Shown one piece after another: positions 36,961 through 44,625 of a stretch of 64,000 bases of DNA. The stretch covers positions 124,001 through 188,000 of the forward strand of contig JAVYIG010001612.1 of assembly GCA_035222895.1 (NCBI GenBank). Reading direction: 5' to 3'. Under the pieces are notes generated by a model, which saw nothing but the letters and a program-made list of their open reading frames with translations, had not been told where the DNA came from and searched no databases. Made by a program: the position numbers and the translations under genes. The DNA is from Strongylocentrotus droebachiensis. Taxonomy: Eukaryota > Echinodermata > Echinoidea > Camarodonta > Strongylocentrotidae. The stretch's first letter is position 1; each line of letters opens with the position of its first letter.

Positions 36961-38994
36961 AGTCTTATTGCGTGCTTATACTGTAGACAATGATCAGTGT
37001 GAGTTGGGGCAAACTCTTGAGACTTCATTTCCTTCTCTTTCTCTTCAGGACTTTAGACTTAGATTTGATCTCTCTCTGAGTTACATGTAAATCGTAACAA
37101 GTGTATGTCAAGATTAAGCCCTCATCTTCCTTTACCCCCTCCCCTCACCCCTTCCCCCTCCTGGGGGGTGTTTCACAAAGATCCTAAGTCGAACTTAACT
37201 CTAAGTTGGACTTAAATATTATGGAGAGCCATATGTAGCCTTAAAATAAAATATGTTCAAATCAACATTTCAAGTATTTTAGACTTTTCATCAATTACAC
37301 ATCAAGAACATGAAATCTCCTTGATAATAGAATATATGAATTATTTAAACCAACATTTTATGTCTTATAAAATAACCTTTATAAAAATGTTTTCATAGAT
37401 GCTAACAGCTTTCAATAATTGTTAAATCCAACTTTAATAGAGATAAGTTCAACTCAGGATGTTTGTGAAACACCCCCTCCCCCCTCCCCCTCCCCCCTCC
37501 TGGTCTGATGATCAACATGACCTTACCTGAGTCAGAAGGGCATGGTTCTGCGTGGACGTTATCTTGAGGCTCGATCTCCCTCTTGTTCCTTCCACCTTTA
37601 TTGTCCTACTATTACTATTACAAGAGTTAAGGGGGAGACTCTTCAAGAAGTTGCACACAAAAATTGCATAAAATGGAGGGTTAGGATGATAAGGAACTGA
37701 AGAAGGAAGTAGGATTTCTGAAAAAGGATAGAGATTATAACTTCAAAGAAAAAAAAGGAAGGGAAAGATATAAATGTAGGGAGAGTTGAAAAAGAATTAG
37801 TTGGAGATGAGGTAAATGATAAATGAGAGGGCCAAAAAATAAATGATTGAAAATTGGATAAAGAAAGCGTTACAATTATAATGGTAGAAAAGGTCCTCTA
37901 CATATACAATGTGCAACAAAATGAGTACCGGTAGAAGGAAAGCCATCCATACAGAGTCATATCATTACTTCTCCGAATAAATGGCATCCTTTAAAATCAG
38001 AGCCAAATTTCTTGAGGTGCCTTCTTTCACCGTCTCCCAAAATAGACCTTAAAAGGCCAGAAATACGAGCAGAATTCCCAAATCAGTCACATCGAGACTC
38101 ACCGCTGAATGTTCCTCTTATCGTCGCCTAATCTCAACATGAATTTGCAGAATGGTTCAAGGGGAAGGAGGCTAAACTTCTTTTTCATTTTTTTATAAAT
38201 TTGCTGTGATATATTTTTAGAAAGAGATGATACATTAATACTCAGACCACCAACTAAGTTGAATCACAAGGATATCATTAGAGCATTTTGATGTCTAGAC
38301 CCCCCCCCCCCTTATTTGCTGAAGACGGCTTGATGAATGAGCTGTTTGCCTAAAAATTAGCAACATTGCTGAAGAAATGCGTGCGTGCATGAAATGTTCG
38401 CGAGCTTCTCAAGTACATTGCGATTTAGATTCTTCAAAATTACATGCTGTGCAAATAATTGAAACACAAATTAAAAGCACAACTCTGAAATCTCCTCACT
38501 TTGCTTGTCACTGTAATACTACAGCTGCAGTTAATTGCTGTTGGCATTTTACAAGAATTTTATTGCAGCAAAAGTGTCTGTTATTACAGTAAATTATTGT
38601 GTGAATGACAAAATGTATCAAAATGGATCAAGTATTTTTTAAATTTATTTTTATTTTATTTTATTTTTTTTAATTTTTTATTTTTATGGGGATAGGTATA
38701 TTTTAAATCAATGCTAGAGTTTTTATTAGGAATTTCCTTCAAATATTTAGTGATATGTGTTCTGTCTCAGGTAAAAGTCTGAATGAAATTTAAATTGAAC
38801 AAGGTTTTAACAGAATTTGCCACCACTTCTTTTTTTCTCTCCATCCTCTGCAGCTCCAAGCCCAAGAGATCGAGGCCCTCAAGGAAGAGATCGGTCTGCT
38901 CTCGAGGAAAGGGGGTCACATCCTACCCCCTACCCAGCCCCCCGCCCCGCATACCCCCCACGGCGTCAGATCGGCAGTCAACGGTCACAACTAG
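1102..38994 (+). CDS. CFAP44: CFAP44 (WDR52) axonemal protein, complete gene of 34 coding exons
   Basis: Thirty-four exons joined at GT/AG sites give one open frame of 6123 nt (about 2040 residues), somewhat longer than human CFAP44 (about 1850), mainly because of a long acidic N-terminus. Order of parts: acidic, low-complexity residues 1-285; WD-repeat block about 306-852; a charged linker 853-892; a second WD-like block 893-1089; then long coiled coil to the C-terminus, broken by a Gly-rich stretch and by an acidic stretch ending in VCPPGCD. Known role of the family: with CFAP43 it forms the tether/tether-head complex that anchors inner dynein arm I1/f in motile cilia and sperm flagella. 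Every exon junction keeps phase and the frame ends at TAG 38992-38994. The first ATG is chosen because it opens a 28-nt coding exon with a good donor just after a GC-rich upstream stretch. I recognised the family by eye, not by search. Exon lists are in the three sub-entries. Confidence 0.93.
2146..2335. repeat. Tandem repeat, three copies of about 66 bp
   Basis: In CFAP44 intron 2 a unit containing TTTTCCAGTTTTTAAAATGA is present three times in a row; the first two copies are nearly identical. It follows a G homopolymer at about 2114-2135. Confidence 0.85.
3016..3641. mobile_element. hAT-type MITE with a captured LINE reverse-transcriptase fragment
   Basis: Terminal inverted repeats TAGTGCTGTAA / TTACAGCACTA are flanked by a perfect 8-bp target duplication GATGAAAC (3008-3015 and 3642-3649), the hallmark of hAT elements. 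The subterminal parts are also inverted (AACCGTCCGGT-type). The centre holds long A and T runs around a fragment (about 3160-3400) with an RT block reading roughly [13 protein letters not shown], the conserved turn of non-LTR retrotransposon RTs. A relative of the same fragment sits in another MITE at 27876-28341. Confidence 0.8.
4003..4122 (+). repeat. Coding minisatellite, five 24-nt copies in CFAP44 exon 4
   Basis: Five successive 24-nt units each encode D(T/A)PQETQG, followed by a partial, diverged sixth. Because the unit is a multiple of three, copy-number change would not shift the frame. Neighbouring sequence has looser relatives ([12 protein letters not shown]), suggesting the acidic region grew by such slippage. 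Confidence 0.95.
5162..15279 (+). CDS. CFAP44: CFAP44 exons 5-17: WD-repeat region
   Basis: Coding exons are 5162-5324, 5696-6015, 6974-7253, 7849-8007, 8582-8729, 9362-9456, 10233-10442, 11189-11299, 11700-11852, 12176-12296, 12958-13064, 14467-14627 and 14958-15279 (about residues 306-1089). WD signatures include [30 protein letters not shown] and DGTVFFMS. Exon 14 (12176-12296) encodes a highly charged E/R/K linker. Exons 15-17 return to beta-propeller-like sequence ([20 protein letters not shown]). These two propeller blocks are typical of CFAP44 and its partner CFAP43 and are presumed to be protein-protein interaction surfaces in the axonemal tether. Confidence 0.93.
6031..6185. mobile_element. 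MITE family C copy (CFAP44 intron 6)
   Basis: A short palindromic element ending in GCAGGTTTGACTGTAC, with an inverse related start (GAAACCTGTCTATAAAGACC). The internal motif GGTCTTTGTAGACAGGT occurs twice. The same family recurs at 14695-14857, 22522-22695, 32190-32374 and 39576-39666. This copy starts only 15 bases after the exon 6 donor. Confidence 0.7.
6197..6432. mobile_element. MITE family B copy (CFAP44 intron 6)
   Basis: Palindromic element with ends of the type GGGAGTGTTTCACAAAGACT and a first internal block AAGTTGGACTTA. The best-preserved relative is at 13317-13602, with others at 12690-12889 and, more diverged, 16290-16590 and 37165-37480. All sit in CFAP44 introns. Confidence 0.7.
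6659..6910. mobile_element. TTAA-type MITE, family A
   Basis: Starts AGGGAGTGTAA directly after TTAA and ends before TTAA (6911-6914), so the TTAA is probably the target duplication, as in piggyBac or Kolobok elements. It shares its interior with copies at 10488-10636 and 44821-45084. The right end is diverged. Confidence 0.7.
10488..10636. mobile_element. TTAA-type MITE, family A, well-preserved ends
   Basis: Perfect 11-bp inverted repeats AGGGAGTGTAG / CTACACTCCCT flanked by TTAA on both sides (10484-10487 and 10637-10640). At 149 bp this copy is an internal deletion of the longer relatives at 6659 and 44821. It begins 45 bases after the CFAP44 exon 11 donor. Confidence 0.85.
11521..11622 (+). 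pseudogene. Decayed duplicate of CFAP44 exon 13
   Basis: This segment, preceded by the same pyrimidine-rich acceptor (GACCTTTGCAG) as the true exon at 11700, matches about 100 nt of exon 13, including the stretch encoding [16 protein letters not shown]. The first half is diverged and contains an in-frame stop; the copy lacks the last third of the exon and has no good donor. The duplicated unit, intron flank plus exon, is about 180 bp. It is host-gene debris, not a usable exon. Confidence 0.88.
12690..12889. mobile_element. MITE family B copy (CFAP44 intron 14)
   Basis: Ends GGGGAGTGTTTCACAATGAT / CTTTGTGATACACCCCCC form the inverted repeat; the interior AAGTTGGACTTAACT and its inverse match the other family B members. 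Confidence 0.75.
13317..13602. mobile_element. MITE family B, longest clear copy (CFAP44 intron 15)
   Basis: Begins GGGGAGTGTTTCACAAAG and ends CTTTGTGAAACACTCCCC, a nearly perfect inverted repeat extending into CTAAGATC/GATCTTAG. About 285 bp, noncoding. Confidence 0.85.
13782..14340. repeat. Tandem duplication containing two MITE family E copies
   Basis: Two neighbouring units (about 13782-14052 and 14078-14340) share a lead sequence (GAATATTTCAGATCTCAAAT) followed by a family E element that runs from CACTAGTTTGGCCAGGAG to TATAGAGGGC. The family E core recurs at 16864-16980, 20539-20713 and 27699-27872. Confidence 0.75.
14695..14857. mobile_element. MITE family C copy (CFAP44 intron 16)
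   Basis: Same palindromic organisation as 6031-6185, with GGTCTTTGTAGACAGGT inside and an end reading AAGCATGTTTGACTGTAG. Confidence 0.7.
16042..38994 (+). CDS. CFAP44: CFAP44 exons 18-34: coiled-coil C-terminal half
   Basis: Coding exons are 16042-16257, 16704-16834, 17692-17882, 18603-18763, 19301-19489, 20322-20506, 23461-23602, 24295-24572, 25010-25124, 25727-25913, 26748-26863, 27434-27610, 28443-28639, 29359-29584, 30281-30415, 35770-35838 and 38854-38994 (about residues 1090-2040). Most of it is heptad-rich K/E/L/Q sequence expected to form coiled coils. Exon 24 (23461-23602) ends in a Gly/Phe-rich run ([13 protein letters not shown]). Exon 28 encodes a Ser/Asp/Glu-rich acidic tract followed by CPPGCD, a recognisable CFAP44 landmark. 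The last exon ends in a Pro-rich tail before TAG. Introns 32 (30416-35769) and 33 (35839-38853) are the largest and are repeat-laden. Confidence 0.92.
16290..16590. mobile_element. Diverged MITE family B relative (CFAP44 intron 18)
   Basis: TAAGTTGATCTCATCTTTTAGTTGG near the left and AGTTAAGTTTGACTTAGGAT near the right are inverted relatives of family B interiors; the outer ends are degraded. A similar diverged copy is at 37165-37480. Confidence 0.5.
16864..16980. mobile_element. MITE family E partial copy (CFAP44 intron 19)
   Basis: Reads GCCCCACTGCACTACTTATA through the GACCGTTGGTCCCCCATGG core found at 20539-20713 and, inverted, at 13862-14052 and 27699-27872. The right end is cut short. 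Confidence 0.65.
17035..17667. mobile_element. Inverted pair of SINE-like repeats (CFAP44 intron 19)
   Basis: TATTACCCCAGTCATC on the left and GATGACTGGGGTAATA at about 17580 are inverted copies, and the right copy continues into a SINE-like tail (GTAAAGCGCTTAGAGACGG, then AAATAAATTC and ATT repeats). The same tail occurs at 34600-34735 and, inverted, at 24125-24255. Either two elements landed in opposite orientation or this is one palindromic element of about 560 bp. Confidence 0.55.
18045..18190. repeat. GAT/GGT-rich microsatellite (CFAP44 intron 20)
   Basis: Imperfect runs of GATGAT and GGTGAT units on the + strand, preceded by a G homopolymer at about 18038. Confidence 0.8.
18361..18506. 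mobile_element. MITE family D copy (CFAP44 intron 20)
   Basis: Begins GGGACCCATTTCACAAAG and ends TTTTGTGAAATGGGCCCC, with inner inverted TGACAAATGACA/TGTCACTGATGACA blocks. Relatives are at 21470-21625, 25962-26113 and 39081-39234. Confidence 0.8.
19135..19258 (-). mobile_element. tRNA-derived SINE head (CFAP44 intron 21)
   Basis: On the - strand a tRNA-like stretch carries an A-box-like GTTGGTCACTTGG and a B box GGTTCGAAACT. There is no cloverleaf with a matching acceptor stem, so this is a SINE fragment. Confidence 0.55.
20539..20713. mobile_element. MITE family E copy (CFAP44 intron 23)
   Basis: Starts GCCCCACTGCACTACTTATA and contains the GGTCCCCCATGGTCCCC and GAGATAGCCACCTGTCAGTG blocks shared with the copies at 13862, 14158, 16864 and 27699. 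Confidence 0.7.
20730..21017 (-). mobile_element. tRNA-derived SINE (CFAP44 intron 23)
   Basis: Read on the - strand, the head at 21017-20950 has an A box (GGCTCAGTGGTAGAGCA, 21004-20988) and a B box (GGGTTCAAAA, 20963-20954) and resembles a threonine-type tRNA. The 3' side does not pair with the 5' acceptor stem, so it is not a functional tRNA. The body at 20733-20890 recurs, inverted, at about 29860-30006. Confidence 0.7.
21470..21625. mobile_element. MITE family D copy (CFAP44 intron 23)
   Basis: Ends GGGCCCTGTTTCACTAAACT and AGTTTTATGAAGCAGGGCCC are inverted repeats, with TTATCAATAACAAG inside, matching family D. Confidence 0.75.
21754..21843 (+). CDS. CFAP44: Candidate cassette exon of CFAP44, homologous to the next exon
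   Basis: After a strong pyrimidine tract and AAG acceptor, 90 nt are open in the CFAP44 frame and end at a weaker donor (AGG|GTATTT). Both borders are phase 2, so inclusion between exons 23 and 24 adds exactly 30 residues without a shift. The start, [16 protein letters not shown], resembles the start of exon 24, [16 protein letters not shown], so it looks like a duplicated exon. It could be an alternative exon or a young pseudo-exon with no stop yet. It cannot replace exon 24, because its end phase does not fit exon 25. Confidence 0.45.
22522..22695. mobile_element. MITE family C copy (CFAP44 intron 23)
   Basis: Left end AGTCAAACCTGCTTTAGTG and right end CTATAGACAGGTTTCACTGT are inverted relatives of the family C ends. 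It is in the opposite orientation to 6031-6185. Confidence 0.75.
22866..23000. repeat. TTTA/TTTATT microsatellite (CFAP44 intron 23)
   Basis: Runs of ATTT and TATTT units end in a T homopolymer. No coding signal; open frames here are low-complexity artefacts. Confidence 0.85.
24125..24255. mobile_element. SINE-like tail repeat next to CFAP44 exon 25
   Basis: Shares GGCGCTTATACAATG, the TATTACCCCGGTCAT box and the GCCCGCACACATTGTGTGCAC palindromic core with the inverted copy at 34600-34735. It ends about 40 bases before the exon 25 acceptor. Confidence 0.65.
25101..25310 (+). repeat. Tandem duplication of the CFAP44 exon 26 donor region
   Basis: The last 24 nt of exon 26 plus its donor and about 75 bases of intron (25101-25199) are repeated in tandem at 25200-25310. 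The second copy again has TCAGACATGCAGGCCAAG followed by GTACGT, a better donor than the first (GTACAT). Its reading frame is uninterrupted for the copied exon end, but it lacks an acceptor. Confidence 0.9.
25962..26113. mobile_element. MITE family D copy (CFAP44 intron 27)
   Basis: CCTGGGGGCGTTTCACAAAA at the left and GGTTTTGTGAAACCGGCCCC at the right are the inverted ends; the inner blocks match 18361-18506. Confidence 0.8.
26280..26462. repeat. GATA/GAAA/GA microsatellite (CFAP44 intron 27)
   Basis: Blocks of AGAT, GAAA and again AGAT units followed by GAGAGA. Clean simple repeat, likely length-variable. Confidence 0.95.
26945..27212 (-). mobile_element. tRNA-derived SINE, apparently full length (CFAP44 intron 28)
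   Basis: On the - strand the head has an A box TGGTCCAGTGG (27202-27192) and a B box GGTTCAAGTCC (27177-27167). A body follows, then a tail with a GCGCTATACAAGAACGG box ending in ATT repeats at 26960-26945. This is the standard layout of deuterostome tRNA SINEs. It is on the strand opposite to CFAP44. Confidence 0.8.
27699..27872. mobile_element. MITE family E copy (CFAP44 intron 29)
   Basis: CTGCACTAGTTTGGCCAGGA at the left and GGCTATATAGAGGGCGC at the right, as in the paired copies at 13862 and 14158. Confidence 0.7.
27876..28341. mobile_element. TA-type MITE with a captured LINE reverse-transcriptase fragment
   Basis: Inverted ends CCGTAATTAAC...GTTAATTACGG are flanked by TA on each side and continue into TGTATAAACCGC / GCGGTTTATACA, consistent with a Tc1/mariner-type MITE. 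Between an A run (27959) and a T run (28262) lies about 280 bp related to the RT fragment in the hAT MITE at 3016-3641, including the part encoding [13 protein letters not shown] and an upstream [12 protein letters not shown] block. It abuts a family E element on its left. Confidence 0.8.
28745..28829 (+). pseudogene. Decayed duplicate of the 3' end of CFAP44 exon 30
   Basis: About 85 bases repeat the end of exon 30 (TATCAGGGAACTGAAGGAAG through GACATTACAA) and the donor GTGAGTAGATCATAGA. Point differences and a small deletion separate it from the true copy at 28570-28660. GATA repeats lie between the two copies. No acceptor is present. Confidence 0.85.
30126..30241. mobile_element. Short palindromic MITE next to CFAP44 exon 32
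   Basis: CTTACAAAGAGTTGATATCAA and, inverted, GGGATCAATCGCAATTCTTT with TTGCGATTGAT blocks inside. About 115 bp, ending 40 bases before the exon 32 acceptor. Confidence 0.65.
31330..32150 (+). mobile_element. Helentron-like nonautonomous element (HINE) with internal tandem repeats
   Basis: The 5' part has a TGCCTCCG / CGGAGGCA hairpin and a GTCC/GTAC-rich tract. It is followed by about 3.7 copies of a roughly 150-bp unit (starts near 31433, 31584, 31733 and 31882) containing AGCCGATGAACTGATTAGAT. The 3' end repeats ACGGAGGCA, then a perfect palindrome CGACTGCGCGCAGTCG (32120-32135), and stops at ATCTAGTT. Inverted subterminal repeats, 150-bp internal repeats, a 3' hairpin and a CTAGT end are the described layout of Helentron-associated elements. 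It carries no protein gene. Confidence 0.7.
32190..32374. mobile_element. MITE family C copy (CFAP44 intron 32)
   Basis: AGTCAAACTTGTCTTAGTAG at the left and TAGACAGGTTTGACTTTAG at the right, with CACCTGTCTATAATGGTC inside, match the family. Confidence 0.7.
34310..35075. repeat. Degenerate satellite of about five units (CFAP44 intron 32)
   Basis: A motif of the type ATAGGAACTCATTCATAAACTGGTATTTGG followed by GAGACAGG and GTGGGTGTCAT recurs at about 34325, 34460, 34778, 34880 and 35015. Spacing is uneven, and the array is interrupted by the SINE tail at 34600-34735. Units are strongly diverged. Confidence 0.6.
34600..34735. mobile_element. SINE-like tail repeat inside the degenerate satellite
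   Basis: Contains GCATACATTGTGTGCGGG, the GATGACCGGGGTAATAATAT box and a tail ending in ATTATTA. It is the inverse of 24125-24255. Confidence 0.65.
36912..36960. repeat. C homopolymer tract (CFAP44 intron 33)
   Basis: About 40 C with a few T interruptions; a likely assembly-sensitive site. Intron 33 otherwise holds a diverged family B element (37165-37480) and sequence in which I see no gene. Confidence 0.9.
37165..37480. mobile_element. Diverged MITE family B relative (CFAP44 intron 33)
   Basis: GGGGGTGTTTCACAAAGATC at the left and GTTTGTGAAACACCCCCT at the right with AAGTTGGACTTAAAT inside; long and AT-rich in the centre. Confidence 0.7.
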
Positions 38995-39080
38995 GCGATG
39001 CTGTCTGCGCTCTGCGAAACCAGTAACTTTTGTTGTTACCTGAAACAAATGTGTGAATTGTTAATCTTTTGCCTACAGGA

Positions 39081-39234
39081 ACCAGGGTCTGTTTCACAAA
39101 GCTTTTTATCAATAACAACCGCCACATATCTATGGCTAATCTGTTCTCTGCCTATCAAATGCAAGGATTTCAGTAGCTTTTAACAGTTATCATATCTTGT
39201 TATTGATAACAAGTTTTATGAAACGGGGGCCCTG
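39081..39234. mobile_element. MITE family D copy in the CFAP44 3' UTR region
   Basis: AACCAGGGTCTGTTTCACAA at the left and TTTTATGAAACGGGGGCCCT at the right. The inner TTATCAATAACAAC/GTTATTGATAACAAG inverted blocks are well kept. Confidence 0.8.
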
Positions 39235-40044
39235 GTCGTCCCTGTTTTGAAGTCCTTGGAAATGAGAAAATTCAGTAGTCGAGGATCATTTTCCATGACC
39301 AAAATTCATGGAAATCTTGGGCTGTATTCTGAAAACGATGTTATCTTTTATGTCAGGGAAGAAAAAAAAATCAAAATGCATGGGACTATCACTTACCATT
39401 GGTGCTTGTGCGAATTTTGATTTGTTATTGACAATTCAAATGGTTTTGCTAACATGAAAGGTACATCGTTTTCAGAATACCACCCACGGTATTGAAGTCA
39501 TTAGTTTCCCAACATTGACTTTTGCTGATCGGGAGCATTTGTGAAATGCTCAGAACTTTCACGAGTTGATGCGTGTACAGTCAAACCCGTCTATAGTGAC
39601 CGCCCAATGGAAACACAAAATTAGTTTTTTGTAGATGGGTGGTCACTAAAGCAGGTTTAACTGTACATGTATGATGAACTATTGTAATGGAAAGCAGTAC
39701 TTCTGTGCAGGGCTCTTTGCGTTTTATAAAAAGGGGCCAGTATCACAGGTTTGGCTGTACATTGAATAGCGAACGGAAATTGAAACGTTTCGTTCATTAT
39801 GTTACGATACATGTAGATGTATCCGTTTAAAGAGCACATATCTGAGTTTTCTATTCTGACAAAGGTTCCATTGTGTTTGTCTGTATGCAAAAAGAATGAT
39901 ATTACATATTTCGTAACACTGAATTCTTCTGGTCTTATTAGGATGGTTGACACAAGTGTGCAGATAGCAGGTTCCATTGTGATAAAGTCTTTATGATGCA
40001 TTCCTGTTCATTCAAAAAATTCAGGCAGCTATGCCCCCCAAAAG

Positions 40045-40306
40045 GCACAGCACACTACATTACTGAATATATAAATATATATATCTTGTTTTGTATATAT
40101 ATATGAGTAATATATTGCAAAACGCATTCCTAGTTCTAAAGAATATGCAGATACTCTGTGCTTTTACAAAACAAAAGCCACAGCACACTACATTATTAAT
40201 GAATATATCTATATATATCTTGTTTTGTATATATGAGCAATATATTGCGAAACCTAGTTCCTACTTCTAAAGAATATGTAGATACTCTGTGCTTTTACAA
40301 AACAAT
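40045..40306. repeat. Tandem duplication of about 130 bp in the CFAP44 3' UTR region
   Basis: Two adjacent copies share CACAGCACACTACATTA, TATATATCTTGTTTTGTATA and AGATACTCTGTGCTTTTACA. They differ mainly in TA-repeat length. Confidence 0.85.
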
Positions 40307-40944
40307 TCCAAACTGATCTGTCACAAATTTTGGGTTTAAGATCTTTCAGGCATTTTGATATCGACTGTTCAAAGCCAGAAGGGCCTTAACCCTGTGTTAA
40401 AGCGTACAAATAAACACCCTTTTTGCTCCAAACAGACTACATGTATACGATCAGAGACTGGCAGATTTGGAAACTGTACCCACACGAAAACCGGACAGTG
40501 AACTGATGTGGCCCCCAAATGCCCTTACATTTTGTCAATGAAGTGTCGGTTTCATGTACAAGAAATTTCACTTCACATTCACACAAAATACTTTAAGAAA
40601 CAGACCAACCTAACGAGTAGCATTGTGTTGACAACGTATTCATAGATTTTAATTTATTACGATAGTCACATTTATAATAAAAGTGTATAAAGTTATGCAA
40701 TTTAAGTGTACATACAATATTGCAAAGATTAGACAAGAATTTATAATCACTATACACCTTTGATATTGTACTAGAATTATACATATGCAAGGAAGAAAAT
40801 CTAGAATTTATCACTTTTTCTTTCACATACTCTGCCTATTTACTGCCTTCACATGTTCTCTATTTTCAGAAACCTTAAAAGCATTTCTTGTTGATATTTA
40901 TCTACCATATTGTACAAACTCCGTCCATACAGGATTCTATGCTA

Positions 40945-40950
40945 AATAAA
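40945..40950 (+). terminator. Candidate CFAP44 polyadenylation signal
   Basis: AATAAA at 40945-40950, with a second at 41018-41023. Both are about 2 kb after the stop codon, after the last UTR-like sequence and before the AT-rich region. Earlier variant signals cannot be excluded. Confidence 0.35.
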
Positions 40951-42295
40951 TGTTCTTTCATTTCAGAAAAAAATTGTCTTGTATGGTTATTTTCTCGTCT
41001 GCTTGTTCATCTCGTGAAATAAACTACCGGTACATTGAAAGGCAACATTGATAATTTAAAAGAACATCTTTACTTATAATTGTAACATACTTTTTTCCTA
41101 TGTAAGCTTTATTCAAAACCAGAGCCAATGATTAGGAGAGCTTAGCCAACTCAGTTGGAGTTGGGCACAATATGGTTAATACTGCTTTCAGGTTGGGAAG
41201 CACACAATGAAATAATATATGCCATGTTGTGACCAAGTGATACGAAGTTGGCCAAACTCTGTGTATAGATGGCTCTGACTTTGGATATTGAACAGCTCCA
41301 TCTGTTGCACAAATGCAGAAGAAAAGAATACGTGTCCAGTAGATTTGTGAGTGTGGAAGAGTGTTTAGGCCTTATTCCTTTGTAATGCTTAACACATCAT
41401 GCAACCTTTTACACACAACTACAGTAATCGCCTTTTAATTGTAAAAGTATTTCTTACAACATGATTATTCACTAAACTTGTACTTCAAGTCCCCCATTGT
41501 TACATAACATATACAATATAATTTGTGATAGCTCCACATATAGTTTAATTTTTGTTTAAATAGTGTTAACTAAAAGATTCATATATATCACCACATAACT
41601 TTACTACATTATAAATCACTATACAAATGTACTTCAGGTACCCCATTGTGTAATACATATACTGTACATGTACATTTCTTTTAACAGTGTAATGGTCAAT
41701 TTTCATTTCATTCATTTCGTTTATTCCAAGTATTACGGAATGACATTTTGAGAGAATTTTAAACTTTGAGAAAAGAATAATTATAAACATCTCAATAAAA
41801 ATGTACAAATTATTAATATGATATATAAACTAATATAAGGTACTTTACAGATATTATAGTAATATTTCCTATCGACCATTCATTGATTTATAAAACGTAA
41901 TATTAAATAGCTTTCACCGAATGACCAAAAATTACCTTCTACAAAATTCCTCAACAAAGTATATAAAATTCAATATTTTATAAATTTGATGAATGGTTTG
42001 ATAGGAAACACAAATGCTGTGGAAGTAACTTATATTAGTTCATATATTATATAATTAATTTGTAGATTCTCATTAAAATACATGTGATATTCTTTATCAA
42101 AAATAGAAAATTTGCTGGAAATGTTATTCCTTACTTATGCTTGAAATTGTCCTGAAAGTCCCATATATATACAAGTATTAAAACAAATATGATGTAGCCG
42201 TTACATTACAATTGATACAATTAATACTTCACGGTAATGATCCAATACACATGCAAAGTGATAGAGTACTGAAGTTAGGCTTAAAATAAAAAGTG

Positions 42296-42477
42296 GTTGT
42301 ATTGCCCTTTGCGACCACCGTTTTTTACAAGAAAAAAAAGTTAAATTAATCAAAAAATATGTATTTAAGCATTCAAAATTGAAAAATATCAGCCTAAAGA
42401 GAGAAGTAAAGCGCACACAAAAAAAGAAAAACCGACCGACCGACCCAGGAGCTACTGGCACCTAAAGGGCAATGCAA
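42296..42477. mobile_element. MITE family F copy, 3' of the SIDT-like gene
   Basis: Inverted ends GTTGTATTGCCCTTT / AAAGGGCAATGCAAC. Inside are GGTCGGTC-type and GGTGCCAGTAGCTCC-type blocks shared, in the opposite order, with 46070-46334. Confidence 0.85.
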
Positions 42478-44625
42478 CATCTTCTTTTTTAGGCCTTTTG
42501 GAAGAATCACGAGTCATAAATGCATAAAATTATTTATAATGCGGAAAGAAATATTTTGATTTTGAACATCCATAGGTACATTGTAGCATCAGTTTGGTAT
42601 AATTAAATTCATCTTTTTGCAAGAAAAATATAAACAAACCTACACACTGTTTGTATAAGGTGATAATGCTCTTGAATAAATAGAAAAGTCTTTCACATGC
42701 AAACATGTACATTAATTATTCATAATTGACAAAACATTAAGAATCATCTTTCCAATAGTCGACTCTTGGAATAAAAACACGAACACATCAATATTCTCTC
42801 TCAACATTCACTGTATACATAATACAATATATATTTTTCCATTAGAAAGATTTTATACAGGTAACCTTATCATAAAGGTTTTAAAAAAGTGATGGTACAT
42901 AGATCTGCTATTTCTTCAAACCAATGAATGATTGATTTCATTTTCAATAGGCACATTAGTACAATTGTTGAGAACCATTGTGCTTTAAGTTCCTATACAA
43001 GTATCTGTCAAACCATTATCTTTCAGAATGACATTGCTCAATATACAGTGCATGGGAAACATCAAATTATTTTGCAAATCATATTGATCTTCAAATTTTT
43101 TATTCACAAGACAAATATAAAATATAAAATTTTACAAACTTAGAATCAAGAGAATGAACAGTGTATTACTTGTTCTAACTATTTGCTTGAAACTTGTTCC
43201 AATTCAGCAGTTGGGAAGAAGAAAAAAAATACCCCCTCCCCCACAAAAAAAATAAATATATATAATACAATAATAATTATTATTTTAAAAAAGTAAAATA
43301 AAAAATAAAATTAAAAAAACAAATAAATAATAAAAATCAACATAAAATTAAATGTTGTTTTTGAAATTCAGGCATGCTACATGACGTTAACATGAAATTA
43401 TAAAATTTACTACATACATGTACATGTGCATACTCCACATTCAAATTGCACAAACCTGAATATAATAATCTTGGGTATATACTTACAAGTACCTCAAGCA
43501 ATACTTACTTTCAATACTACAAATCTCTACACAGAAAAACTATTCACAAATTTAAAACAAGATGTACAATAATGTTGGCAATATACATAATGGCATCGGC
43601 ATTTCATAGTTGTCCATTTGCTTTTTTATTCTATTTATTTTGTTATTTTTTTAAACTAAGGTTTCCACTAGATTTCGCTAAACCTTCAAATTTCAGAGAC
43701 GATTTACCTTAGTTTATTTTTCATTTAAAAAGACGGAACAAAAGAAAAATCAGATACTTTCACATCAATAGCACATTGTAAAACAAAAGACATCTGTAAC
43801 AAAATGTTCATCGCAGCTAACATGTGCTGGCAAGACATACGAAGATAAAATGCAGAGAACATGTCCACAACGGGCCTCAGCATACGTGTACAGCTTCAAC
43901 ATTTTCAATCAGCACAGGTACATGTACTATTTAAAGCAAGTTTATATTTTCCGGGTATTATGCATTAGACCTCTACACAGTATAAAATGGATTTGGTGAA
44001 TGCACTGTGTACAGGCAAAAAATGTCAATGTACGGTACATAACAAATGTTGGAATGGTTTGAATGTTTTTTTTTAATCAGAATATTTGTATATTGATATT
44101 CTGGTTGTATCGGCTCTTGACCAATCAACTGGGATGTTAATTTTATATATAGCCAATTATAAGAGCAAAACATTTACCTGTAAACCAATTTGGGCTGGAA
44201 CACCAATGGTTGGCAGAGGTATGTAGATCGAGCAATACAAGTCTCTTGTATCATTAACAGATATCCCAGAGGATGAATGTTTCCAAAACGAATGTGCAAA
44301 GAATTCTTATTATAATCTGAACCAAATCGGGGCTGCAGCACTTCATCTATCTGTGGATGAGGCTTTGGAAGATAAGCTTAAAGTTGCTCAAGCATGGGAT
44401 TATAGAGGGCAGCACACAGACATTTGCACGGGAGCGTAATACCCATTGGCTCAGTGTTATGTAGTGATCGTCAAGTTGCCTACTTCACAAACGACTATCT
44501 ACCCATGCATGAACACCTTTAAGATAGAAGACTCGGATCCTATTCATCAACCGTCTCAGAAGGTTCTATCATACCGGAGCTGTATCACTTCTCTCCATCT
44601 TTGGGCGTGGCTCTGGAAGCTGGCC

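Larger units (their letters stand above)
38995..44625. other. Convergent intergenic region, CFAP44 3' UTR to SIDT-like 3' UTR
   Basis: The left part is the presumed CFAP44 3' UTR, with family D (39081-39234) and C (39576-39666) MITEs, a tandem duplication (40045-40306) and poly(A) signals. From about 41050 to 44500 the sequence is AT-rich with one MITE (42296-42477), and part of it is presumably the 3' UTR of the - strand SIDT-like gene. I see no further gene. Confidence 0.6.

Noticed and set aside
38377-38592. A 71-residue open frame in CFAP44 intron 33
   Set aside because: No splice sites in phase with exons 33 and 34, and no recognisable composition; likely chance.
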